This document shows, piece by piece, positions 53,883 to 61,612 of a stretch of DNA of 64,000 nucleotides; position 1 is the first letter of the stretch; each line of letters opens with the position of its first letter. The notes beneath the pieces are model-generated. The model had not been told where the DNA came from. It saw nothing but the letters and a program-made list of their open reading frames with translations, and did not search any database. The translations under genes were made by a program, and so were the position numbers. Source of the stretch: Chryseosolibacter sp049791675. GTDB lineage: Bacteria > Bacteroidota > Bacteroidia > Cytophagales > Cyclobacteriaceae. The stretch is taken from assembly GCA_049791675.1 (NCBI GenBank), contig JBARAD010000076.1, forward strand, positions 4,918 through 68,917. The letters run 5' to 3'.

Positions 53883-56036
53883 ATGGAACGCTTCAAGAAA
53901 ATTATTGCTGATACTGTATTTGTAGTTCAGATACTGATCCTTTTCATCCTGCTTTTTGAAAGCAGGATCGAAGTACCCATCGCGCTTCAGGCTTTCGGAA
54001 GGATGCATCCTGTGTTGCTGCATCTTCCAATAGGTTTATTGCTCGTAACGGTTCTGCTGCTATTTACACGCCGCTACTTCGAGGGTAAATCCGTGGATGA
54101 ACTTGTGTCGTTTTTACTGCACTTCACGGCATTGACTGCTTCGCTGACCACCCTGATGGGATTACTGCTGTCACTGGAAGGAACCTTCGGGCAGGATCAG
54201 CTGTGGCTTCACAAGTGGCTGGGCGTGGTGCTGAGTTTCCTCTGCTGGTCTTTACTCATGGTGAAGAACAACATGAAGGTGTTAAAACCAGTCGGGATGG
54301 CTGGCGTGGTGATTCTGATCTTCACGGGACACTACGGCGCCAACCTTACCCATGGCGAAGACTTTGTGTGGGCACCATTGCAGACCGAAGAACCGCGGGT
54401 GGCACGGGTGATCACGGACTCCACGGCGATGTTCACTGCAACGGTTGAACCGATCCTGGAAAGCAAATGCTATGGTTGTCATAACAAGAAGAAAGCGAAG
54501 GGCAACCTGATCCTTACGTCCCTGGAAAATATCCGGAAGGGTGGAAAGGACGGCCCGCTGTGGGAATCGGGGGATGCATCGCATAGCCTTATCGTTGAAA
54601 GATTGCTGCTCCCGGCCGACCATGACGACCACATGCCGCCAAAGGACAAGGCGCAGCTGACGGAGGATGAAATACAGTTCATCTCAATGTGGATCGATGC
54701 CGGAGCAGATACGGAAAAGAGGTTGAACGAATTCGCGGAAACGGATACGCTGATGAAGCTGGCGGCCACGATCATTCCGATGTACCAGGAAGTCGGCGGG
54801 AGTGAGCCACAGTATACCTTCCGCTTTGCATCACCTGAAAAGATCCAGCAGCTCAGTACACCGAACAGGTCAGTTTTCCAGATCGCGAAAAACGAGCCAG
54901 CGATCCGTGCCGATTTCTATCTGCGTGAGAGCTTCGACAAAAAATACGTGGAGGAGCTCGCAGCGGTGAAGGAGCAACTGATATCGCTGAACCTTTCCAA
55001 AATGCCTGTACAGGATGCCGATCTGAGAACGCTTGATAAGTTCAAGAATCTTGAAGTGCTGAACCTCAACAATACGGACGTTACAGGCGCCGGATTCAAA
55101 TCGCTTGCGTCCCTTCCGAAATTGCGCTCTGTGTCTGTCTCAGGGACCAAAATATCTGCCACGGCCTTGCGCGATATTGCAGGCTGTAAAACCCTGGAGG
55201 AGGTATTCGTGTGGAATACGGATGTGACTGCGCGCGATCTGGAAGCGCTAAAAAAGGATTTCCCCGGCATCCGTTGGGATAGCGGTTACAAGACTGACGA
55301 TACCGAGATCCTGAAGTTAAACGCGCCGCTGCTGAAGAATAAGGCTCCCGTGTTGAATCCGGGTGAGAAGGTGGTGTTCAAGCACAACCTGCCGGGAACA
55401 TTGATACGGTATTCGCTTGACGGCACAGACCCCGATAGCATCAATAGCGCTGTTTATAAGGACCCATTGGAGGTGAAAAAATTTGCCGTTATCAAAACCA
55501 AGGCTTTTAAAGACGGGTGGTTGAGCAGTGATGTGGCAGAGTTCTTCTTCTTCCGGAAGGGCTATCGCCCTGACAGTATTTCACTTGCCACCAGGCCCGA
55601 TGAAAAATTTCAGGGCGATGGCGTGAAGACGTTGCTGGATGGAGAGAAAGGGCTGCCCGATTTCTATCGTCATCCCGCATGGATGGCGTTCAGCGAAAAT
55701 GACCTGGTTTTGGATTTTTCTTTTGAAAAGGATGTTCCCACCATTCAGAACATCACCCTGAGTTTTGCCCACAATAACTGGTACATCTGTCTCCCGCCGG
55801 ATGAGATGCAGCTGTGGGGAGGAAACGATCCACGGAAACTCAGTCTGATCAGTAAGTTGAATCCCGGAGAAATGCCAAGACCAGGCAAAGCCCGTATCGA
55901 AGGTCTGAGTATGGATGTGCCTGCTTCCGATTATAAATACTACAAGCTCGTGGCAAAGCCGACACGGAACCTGCGCGATGGCAACGAAAAAAAACGTACA
56001 CTTCTCTTGATGGTGGATGAGGTTTTCATCAACTGA
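53883..56036 (+). CDS. Membrane cytochrome-domain protein with LRR and chitobiase-like C-terminal domains
   Basis: The 717 residues form a mosaic. Five or so membrane segments (about 10-165, DUF2231-like; RMHPVLLHLPIGLLLVTVLL) come first. A PSCyt1 haem site CYGCHNKKKAKGNL lies near residue 196, with the distal Met region DDHMPPKDKAQLTEDE. A leucine-rich repeat stretch spans about 365-470 (FKNLEVLNLNNTDVTGAGFK). A chitobiase/beta-hexosaminidase C-terminal-like motif (TLIRYSLDGTDPDSINSAVY) follows at about 500-560, then a beta-sandwich to the end. It probably anchors and passes electrons for the two upstream proteins. It is the third gene of the operon, 3 bases after the DUF1501 gene. Confidence 0.86.
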   Translation: MERFKKIIADTVFVVQILILFILLFESRIEVPIALQAFGRMHPVLLHLPIGLLLVTVLLLFTRRYFEGKSVDELVSFLLHFTALTASLTTLMGLLLSLEGTFGQDQLWLHKWLGVVLSFLCWSLLMVKNNMKVLKPVGMAGVVILIFTGHYGANLTHGEDFVWAPLQTEEPRVARVITDSTAMFTATVEPILESKCYGCHNKKKAKGNLILTSLENIRKGGKDGPLWESGDASHSLIVERLLLPADHDDHMPPKDKAQLTEDEIQFISMWIDAGADTEKRLNEFAETDTLMKLAATIIPMYQEVGGSEPQYTFRFASPEKIQQLSTPNRSVFQIAKNEPAIRADFYLRESFDKKYVEELAAVKEQLISLNLSKMPVQDADLRTLDKFKNLEVLNLNNTDVTGAGFKSLASLPKLRSVSVSGTKISATALRDIAGCKTLEEVFVWNTDVTARDLEALKKDFPGIRWDSGYKTDDTEILKLNAPLLKNKAPVLNPGEKVVFKHNLPGTLIRYSLDGTDPDSINSAVYKDPLEVKKFAVIKTKAFKDGWLSSDVAEFFFFRKGYRPDSISLATRPDEKFQGDGVKTLLDGEKGLPDFYRHPAWMAFSENDLVLDFSFEKDVPTIQNITLSFAHNNWYICLPPDEMQLWGGNDPRKLSLISKLNPGEMPRPGKARIEGLSMDVPASDYKYYKLVAKPTRNLRDGNEKKRTLLLMVDEVFIN

Positions 56037-56066
56037 TAGAGGCAGGCATTTTTTGTGGCCTTTGGC

Positions 56067-56681
56067 TTACAGGTGCTTCAGTTCCACAAATTGGTCCAAT
56101 ATCCACCCCGTTAGGCTCAGCCTTTCCCGGGTGGCGGGAAGCACTTCGTGTTCCAGGAGATCGCTCCGGAAGCATACCATCCTTCCTGCAACAGGCAGGA
56201 TATCCAGTGGTCCCTCCGGAAGATGAATGCGAAGTTGCCCTCCATGTTCCTCTTTCCAGTCGTCATTGAGATAACAGATAATGGAAAGTTTCCGGTGATC
56301 ATCTTTTTTGAATTGATCGAGATGGCGTTTATAATGTGAACCGACGGGATAAACAGTCATGTGGATTTCATAGTCCTTTAGACTGAGGAAAAGCGTCTGG
56401 TTCAGGTATTGCATCAATTCCGCCACTTTCCCGAGATAGACCGCGAGCTCAGCAGGCGCTGATGTTTTGTCCACCCACCGTATATAATCACCCCGGATTG
56501 CTTCGTTGATCTGGTGCTGCTTTTGCTGGCCAATGCCTGCTTTCTTAAATTGTTCTATCCCATTCTGGAATACATCAAGGTTTGCGATAGCCCTCGCTTC
56601 TGTCTGGCTTAGAAATTGATCTGCAATGGCATAACTCCGCTCGGCCAGTTCATCGGCTATAGTGTCGAAAACAGAAATCAT
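56067..56681 (-). CDS. 2OG-Fe(II) oxygenase (prolyl 4-hydroxylase-like)
   Basis: The 204-residue protein has the double-stranded beta-helix iron site: His-x-Asp in YKRHLDQF, the distal His in SDLLEHEVLPATRERLSLTG, and the 2-oxoglutarate-binding Arg shortly after (RERLSL). The strand ICYLNDDWKEEHGGQLRIH is typical of bacterial P4H-type enzymes. It hydroxylates an unknown protein or small molecule using oxygen and 2-oxoglutarate in the cytoplasm. It is convergent with the cytochrome operon and divergent from the LEA-type lipoprotein gene. Confidence 0.9.
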   Translation of the reverse strand: MISVFDTIADELAERSYAIADQFLSQTEARAIANLDVFQNGIEQFKKAGIGQQKQHQINEAIRGDYIRWVDKTSAPAELAVYLGKVAELMQYLNQTLFLSLKDYEIHMTVYPVGSHYKRHLDQFKKDDHRKLSIICYLNDDWKEEHGGQLRIHLPEGPLDILPVAGRMVCFRSDLLEHEVLPATRERLSLTGWILDQFVELKHL

Positions 56682-56731
56682 ATAACAAATGTACAGGGTA
56701 AATGGCTATACTTACGAATTGCAATCATTTT

Positions 56732-57211
56732 ATGAATCAGGCATCCCAGCATTCAATACAGCATTCACGGACCGCGTTGACCTTTTTACTGGCATTGCTG
56801 CTGCTGGCAGGATGCAAAAAGCCGGATGAGGATATTGTTTTGAGGCACATTAAAGATGTGGTCGTTGACGCCTCGACCGAGCCGATGCTAAAGGCAAACG
56901 CCATATTTTATAACCCCAACGCCGTACGCGGAAGGTTGAAAAAAATTGATGTTGAGATTTTTGTCGACGGAAAGAAAGCTGCCAGTGTCGACCAGTTATT
57001 GAAGACCTCCATCCCGGCCGCAGCGGAGTTTACCGTGCCGCTGGAGGTGAAACTTGCCATCCGGGAATTGGGGCTGATGGATACGCTCTTTGGAATGATC
57101 GGCGGAAAGACTTTTAAGATACATTATAAGGGATCACTGAAGCTGTCCTATCACGGATTTCCGATTAACGTACCGGTCGATTACAAAGATGAGGTGAAAC
57201 TGCGATTCTGA
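56732..57211 (+). CDS. LEA-type-2 (WHy-like) lipoprotein
   Basis: The start chosen is ATG 56732, giving a 30-residue lipoprotein signal (MNQASQHSIQHSRTALTFLL, Cys in LLLLAGCKK); an in-frame ATG at 56702 adds ten residues. The body of about 130 residues resembles LEA14/WHy beta-sandwich proteins: MLKANAIFYNPNAVRGRLKK, IDVEIFVDGKKAASVDQLLK, STIPAAAEFTVPLEVKL-like strands and KIHYKGSLKLSYHGFPINVP. Such proteins are linked to stress tolerance, with no defined activity. It is divergent from the 2OG oxygenase gene. Confidence 0.8.
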   Translation: MNQASQHSIQHSRTALTFLLALLLLAGCKKPDEDIVLRHIKDVVVDASTEPMLKANAIFYNPNAVRGRLKKIDVEIFVDGKKAASVDQLLKTSIPAAAEFTVPLEVKLAIRELGLMDTLFGMIGGKTFKIHYKGSLKLSYHGFPINVPVDYKDEVKLRF

Positions 57212-57582
57212 TGTACTTATCAGGGAACCGGATAACCCCGGAAGGGTACGGTATCACGCCACGGTTGAAATGCCGAACACGCCCGTGTAGACGGTGATCA
57301 GAATTGCGACGATGATTCCAATGACTACCAAAATTTTTCTTCTTGTCAACATAAATGGCTGCGGTACGCCTTAATAGACACCAAATGTATGGCAACCGTT
57401 GCAAGGCTAAAAACATCGCTCTCCGAGCCGGCTTATAAAACACTTCAAATGCCTTATCGGAAGATGGAAATGTTTTCTTACAGAAGGCTACGACTTCATA
57501 AATATTTGGGAAGGGGAGGTCAAATGGTTCCTAAAATTTTTTCATCAATAACGTTACGAGGTACGTTACCGCAGATTTTGGA
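57212..57582. other. 370-base gap between the LEA-type and M1 genes
   Basis: It holds one candidate small gene (57254-57352, minus). A CCGG...CCGG imperfect inverted repeat lies near 57226-57242. Otherwise no gene, palindrome array or RNA element is evident. Confidence 0.4.
57254..57352 (-). CDS. Candidate 32-residue single-span membrane peptide
   Basis: ATG 57352 opens MLTRRKILVVIGIIVAILIT, then VYTGVFGISTVA and TGA. Three basic residues precede about 20 consecutive hydrophobic ones, the usual look of a small inner-membrane protein with an N-in topology. No clear ribosome-binding site is seen, which is common in this phylum. I know no family for it. It could equally be chance, given its length. 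Confidence 0.35.
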   Translation of the reverse strand: MLTRRKILVVIGIIVAILITVYTGVFGISTVA

Positions 57583-59448
57583 TTACTTGCCGATCAGTTT
57601 ATCAAAGGTATTCGTCGCCACGAAGTGATAGTTTGGCCTCGCTTTCCTGTAAATGTCACGGGCGCGATGCTTTCCCACATCTGTTTTCATGAATTCGTTA
57701 TACAGGGGGCTCAGGAATTTTCTCCTGCCCGTATGGATCAAAAAGTCTTCTATCCGGGGCAGCATCTTGTCGTAGTTGTTGCGGATAGCGATCACACCCC
57801 ACTCCGCGATGATCTCTGAATTTCCGGAGGCCGTAAAGTTTCCGAAGTTATCAAAGGCAGCCATTTGCTCCTGTGATAGTTCGGCAGGCAGGTTCCTGAG
57901 AAGGTGAAGCCACTCGTGTGAACTCCATTCGCGGGTGAGACTTTTATCCAATTTCTTCTCTGTCTCCCACGATGCCAACAACTGATCTACTTTCTGAAAA
58001 CGCTGTGACACTGGCTGCGGCACATGCTCGGGCAATCCTTCTGTTTCAATCCATTCGTTAAAGGAGGCGCGGTCAAGGTCTATGTTGTATTTAGACTTAT
58101 AGTAATTGGTGATATAGGTGATAAATGTTTCCGTATCGAGGGAGCTGAACGCATTTTCCGAGAAATAGTCCTTGAGGAACGCGTCAAATTTGTCGCGGCC
58201 ATGTTTTTCTTCGATGGAACGGAGAAAGAAGTAACCTTTATTATACGCGATGCTCGTAACGCCCTCATCCGGGTTTCTTCCTTCCAGGTCAAGCCTGAGA
58301 CGCGTATCCGCAAACTGGTTCTTATTGCGCAGGGATTCCACTTCATCGTGCAGCTCCTGTAAATTCAGCGCGGCAAGCATCTCCGCATAATCCTCGCCGT
58401 AGAGTTTTTCCATGATGCGTGTTTCGAAATAGACGGTGAAGCCTTCATTCAGCCAGAAGTCATTCCAGGTGGCGTTGGTCACCAGGTTACCGGACCAGCT
58501 ATGCGCAAGTTCATGGGCAATCAGCGAGGTGAGGGAACGGTCCCCGGCAAGGATCGTTGGCGTGGCGAACGTCAAACGCGGATTTTCCATTCCCCCGAAC
58601 GGAAAGCTTGGAGGAAGCACAAGCACATCATAGCGATCCCACTGATAGGGGCCGTATAATGACTCCGCGCCCGCGATCATTTTTTCCAGGTCTGCAAATT
58701 CCCATGCTGCCTTGTCCATCAGTGCATTTTCGGCATACACCCCGCTGCGGTCACTGATGGGTTTAAAAGTGATGTCTCCGACGGCGAGCGCCAGCAAATA
58801 TGACGGGATGGGTTGATTCATTTCGAAGTGATATTGCCCTGTTCCATTTTTTTGCTGAGGATTGGTTGCACTCATTAACGCCAGCAGTTCTTTCGGAACA
58901 CTGACGTCTGCTTCGTAGGTAAAGCGGACCCCGGGCGTATCCTGGCATGGCACCCATGTTCTCGCAAGGATGGCCTGCGACTGGGTGAAGAGAAAAGGGA
59001 AGTTCTTCCCGGCAGTCTGCTGAGGAGTCAACCACTGCAAAGCCTCTGCCTCCGGACTCGTCTCATAGGCGATGTGTATCATCTTGGTCTCAGGCGTAAT
59101 GGCTACGGACAACGACTGCCCAAGAACGGGATCGACCTGACCCAAGCGGAATTTTGCGGTACCGTTGTTGTTGAGCGTAATATCGCGGATGTGAAGGCCT
59201 TTGGTATCCAGGACAATACTGTCGGCCTTGGCGGAGTTATCAATGCTCCACGATGCGATGCCTTCAAGGGTCTTCTTCTCAAAGTTTATGGTGCTATTCC
59301 ATTTCAGGTGGGTTACTTTTGCTTCAGCGGGTGTGGAGAAAGAGTGCGGGTCCTGTTTCATAACTGCAGTTTCGTTTTTGGTCGGGCTTCCGCAGCGGCA
59401 AATGGAAAACGCCAGCATTAGAAAACCGGTTTTGGTAAGACGCATCAT
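57583..59448 (-). CDS. M1-family aminopeptidase (leukotriene A4 hydrolase-like)
   Basis: The 621-residue enzyme has the substrate motif FGGMENPRLTF (GGMEN, about 285-289), zinc ligands His312 and His316 in IAHELAHSWSGNL, and Glu335 in FWLNEGFTVYFETRI. The C-terminal helical region (about 480-615) fits LTA4H-type aminopeptidases. An N-terminal hydrophobic stretch with Cys (MLAFSICRCGS) suggests export, probably as a lipoprotein. It removes N-terminal residues from peptides in the periplasm. It differs from the tandem pair at 30586-35122, which has GMEYP and a longer tail. Confidence 0.93.
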   Translation of the reverse strand: MMRLTKTGFLMLAFSICRCGSPTKNETAVMKQDPHSFSTPAEAKVTHLKWNSTINFEKKTLEGIASWSIDNSAKADSIVLDTKGLHIRDITLNNNGTAKFRLGQVDPVLGQSLSVAITPETKMIHIAYETSPEAEALQWLTPQQTAGKNFPFLFTQSQAILARTWVPCQDTPGVRFTYEADVSVPKELLALMSATNPQQKNGTGQYHFEMNQPIPSYLLALAVGDITFKPISDRSGVYAENALMDKAAWEFADLEKMIAGAESLYGPYQWDRYDVLVLPPSFPFGGMENPRLTFATPTILAGDRSLTSLIAHELAHSWSGNLVTNATWNDFWLNEGFTVYFETRIMEKLYGEDYAEMLAALNLQELHDEVESLRNKNQFADTRLRLDLEGRNPDEGVTSIAYNKGYFFLRSIEEKHGRDKFDAFLKDYFSENAFSSLDTETFITYITNYYKSKYNIDLDRASFNEWIETEGLPEHVPQPVSQRFQKVDQLLASWETEKKLDKSLTREWSSHEWLHLLRNLPAELSQEQMAAFDNFGNFTASGNSEIIAEWGVIAIRNNYDKMLPRIEDFLIHTGRRKFLSPLYNEFMKTDVGKHRARDIYRKARPNYHFVATNTFDKLIGK

Positions 59449-59556
59449 GTTTTTTTGTAAACCGGATACAAGAAAGGAAAGTTTTTGAATATCCTGGCGG
59501 AGGCGGTAAAAAATGATGTGTTCTGAACCCGCGACGGTTTACCAACATGTTTCAAA

Positions 59557-59592
59557 AGAAAAAGGGACGCGAATGCTCACGTCCCTTAACAA
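59557..59592 (-). terminator. Terminator of the histidine-rich protein gene
   Basis: On the minus strand, GGGACG/CGTCCC forms a 6-pair stem with a loop of about 10 bases, followed by TTTTTC. It lies about 25 bases after the stop codon at 59611. Confidence 0.8.
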
Positions 59593-59610
59593 TCAAATCA
59601 ACCTTCGGAA

Positions 59611-60153
59611 TTAAGAACCTGTATAAATCCTTCTGTAAGCAGGCCGGCTTCTCTCCAGATATCGCGGAAAGTCATCCTGGTCGTAATCTACCTCCATCCT
59701 CACGGCCCGGTGAACGTCTACGCGATGCAGGACTACCGGGAGGCTGGCACTTACTGACCAGTTTCTTCCGGAGTAGCTGATGTAAACGTTGCGGTCCAGA
59801 TCATGATACACATCGTAGTCGCGATAGTAGATGTAGCGTGGACGCGGATGATAATGTCTCACAACCACAGGCGCATGACGATGTTCATGTCGATGGTGCA
59901 CAGCGGGATGATGTTCGTGTCGCCGGTCATGATTGTGACTATAGCCCCTGTCATGGCGATGATCGTAATCGCGATGATGGCTACCTTCTTTGCGATCATG
60001 CTTCCAATCCTTGTGATGATCTTTTTCGTGATTACCTGCGCGGCTTCGTTCATTTCCATTGTGATGACCCCTTCCCTGCGCATTTACATTACCTGCTATG
60101 CTGACGACGAACAGTGCGATCATCAGCGGCAAAAATTGAGTTGCTGTTTTCAT
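59611..60153 (-). CDS. Histidine-rich exported protein
   Basis: The 180-residue protein has a signal peptide (MKTATQFLPLMIALFVVSIA, cleavage after NVNAQ). A low-complexity segment (about 28-105) is dominated by His, Asp, Arg and Lys in HxH, HDR and HHRHEHRH units. A Tyr/Arg-rich structured part (RPRYIYYRDYDVYHDLDRN) follows, then a C-terminal domain VYISYSGRNWSVSASLPVVL. The His density suggests binding of divalent metals such as Ni, Zn or Cu in the periplasm, but this is inference. The ending resembles small Bacteroidota exported proteins of unknown function. A terminator follows the gene and another hairpin precedes its start. Confidence 0.8.
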   Translation of the reverse strand: MKTATQFLPLMIALFVVSIAGNVNAQGRGHHNGNERSRAGNHEKDHHKDWKHDRKEGSHHRDYDHRHDRGYSHNHDRRHEHHPAVHHRHEHRHAPVVVRHYHPRPRYIYYRDYDVYHDLDRNVYISYSGRNWSVSASLPVVLHRVDVHRAVRMEVDYDQDDFPRYLERSRPAYRRIYTGS

Positions 60154-60166
60154 TTCACCTGGGGTT

Positions 60167-60188
60167 AAAAATCGAAGGATCTTCCTTC
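60167..60188 (-). terminator. Hairpin with T run between purM and the His-rich gene
   Basis: On the minus strand, GAAGGA/TCCTTC (60183-60188 with 60174-60179) has a 3-base loop, and a TTTTT run follows after GA. It lies about 135 bases after the purM stop and about 14 bases before the His-rich ATG. It may end purM transcription or regulate the His-rich gene. Confidence 0.55.
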
Positions 60189-60324
60189 TTACCGGCAGTA
60201 AGGCAAATGGAATGCCAAAAGAAATGATCAGGTGTGGGCGCTAAATCTGATTTCGATAACGCGTTGAATAACAGGCAGGGGAGATACTATTAATGTAGGA
60301 TTTCCGGGGGAGGATTCAAAAAAG

Positions 60325-61491
60325 TTAACCGTAAATAAATTCGCCAAATCCGGTTTTCAGTGTAACCTTTTTTGCATCCGCGTTTTCAACCCTGCCGACG
60401 ATCTTCGCATCGACGCCAAATTCTTTCGAGATGGAAATAATTTCTGCTGCATGTTTTTCAGGTACGTAGAGCTCCATGCGGTGGCCCATGTTAAAGACCT
60501 TATACATCTCTTTCCAGTCTGTTCCGCTTTGTTCCTGGATAAGCCTGAAGAGTGGTGGAGGGTCAAAAAGATTGTCTTTGATCACATGGAGGTTTTCGAT
60601 GAAGTGCAGCACTTTCGTCTGGGCGCCACCGCTGCAATGCACCGCGCCGTGTATTTCTTTCCGAAGTGTTTGCAGGATCCTGACGATGATGGGCGCGTAG
60701 GTACGTGTCGGAGATAAGACCAGTTTGCCCACATTCACGTCTACGCCATGCAGGCTATCCGTTACATTGTAACTTCCGGAGTACACGAGGTCTTGCGGAA
60801 CTTTTTCATCGAACGACTCCGGGTATTTAGCGGCATAGCGATTGGAGAATACATCGTGCCTTGCGGACGTCAATCCGTTGCTGCCCATGCCCCCATTGTA
60901 ATGATCTTCATAGGTTGCCTTGCCGAAGGATGCGAGTCCAACGATCACGTCGCCGCTTTGGATGCGAGCGTTGTCAATCACGTCGCGCTTTTTCATCCTG
61001 CAGACGACGGTGCTGTCCACTGCGATCGTGCGCACGAGATCGCCGAGGTCGGCGGTTTCTCCTCCGGTGCTGAAAATATTCAATCCGTAATGCCGCAGCA
61101 ATTCCAGTAATTCTTCTGTTCCATTGATAATGGCGGAGATCACCTCGCCCGGAATATGGTTTTTGTTTCTGCCGATGGTTGAGGAGAGCAGAATATTTTC
61201 TGTGGCGCCCACACAGAGGAGATCATCGATATTCATGATGAGGGCATCCTGTGCGATCCCTTTCCAGACTGACAAATCTCCTGTTTCCTTCCAGTAGATG
61301 TAGGCCAGGGAAGATTTCGTTCCTGCGCCGTCGGCGTGCATCACCGTGCAATAATCAGGGTCATTGCCGAGGTGGTCGGGCACGATCTTGCAAAAGGCTT
61401 TGGGGAACAGTCCTTTGTCCAGTTTGCTGATGGCCTGGTGAACATCTTCCTTTGAAGCGGATACCCCGCGCTGGTTGTAACGGTCAGACAC
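60325..61491 (-). CDS. purM: Phosphoribosylformylglycinamidine cyclo-ligase (AIR synthase), long Bacteroidota form
   Basis: The 388-residue PurM-superfamily protein catalyses ATP-dependent closure of FGAM to aminoimidazole ribotide in purine synthesis. Motifs are TVMHADGAGTKSSLAYIYWK, DALIMNIDDLLCVGATENIL, FSTGGETADLGDLVRTIAVD and DVIVGLASFG. The ATP-binding C-terminal part has AVHCSGGAQTKVLHF and YKVFNMGHRMELYVP. It is longer than the roughly 345-residue proteobacterial enzyme, as usual in this phylum. It stands alone between the MFS and His-rich genes on the same strand. Confidence 0.88.
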   Translation of the reverse strand: MSDRYNQRGVSASKEDVHQAISKLDKGLFPKAFCKIVPDHLGNDPDYCTVMHADGAGTKSSLAYIYWKETGDLSVWKGIAQDALIMNIDDLLCVGATENILLSSTIGRNKNHIPGEVISAIINGTEELLELLRHYGLNIFSTGGETADLGDLVRTIAVDSTVVCRMKKRDVIDNARIQSGDVIVGLASFGKATYEDHYNGGMGSNGLTSARHDVFSNRYAAKYPESFDEKVPQDLVYSGSYNVTDSLHGVDVNVGKLVLSPTRTYAPIIVRILQTLRKEIHGAVHCSGGAQTKVLHFIENLHVIKDNLFDPPPLFRLIQEQSGTDWKEMYKVFNMGHRMELYVPEKHAAEIISISKEFGVDAKIVGRVENADAKKVTLKTGFGEFIYG

Positions 61492-61564
61492 TGTCTATTG
61501 AGTCAATTGGTAGAGCTGCAAAGGTGCGAATTTTTGGAGAAATGTGGCTAAGTTATCAGGCCAA

Positions 61565-61588
61565 ACAAAAAAGGCCGGGGTTACCGGC
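61565..61588 (-). terminator. Terminator of the MFS transporter gene
   Basis: On the minus strand, GGCCGG-TAACC-CCGGCC is followed by TTTTTT, 25 bases after the stop at 61613. The plus-strand copy also ends in TTTT, so it may work in both directions. Confidence 0.88.
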
Positions 61589-61612
61589 CTTTTGGTTGAA
61601 CAATGGATGGAT

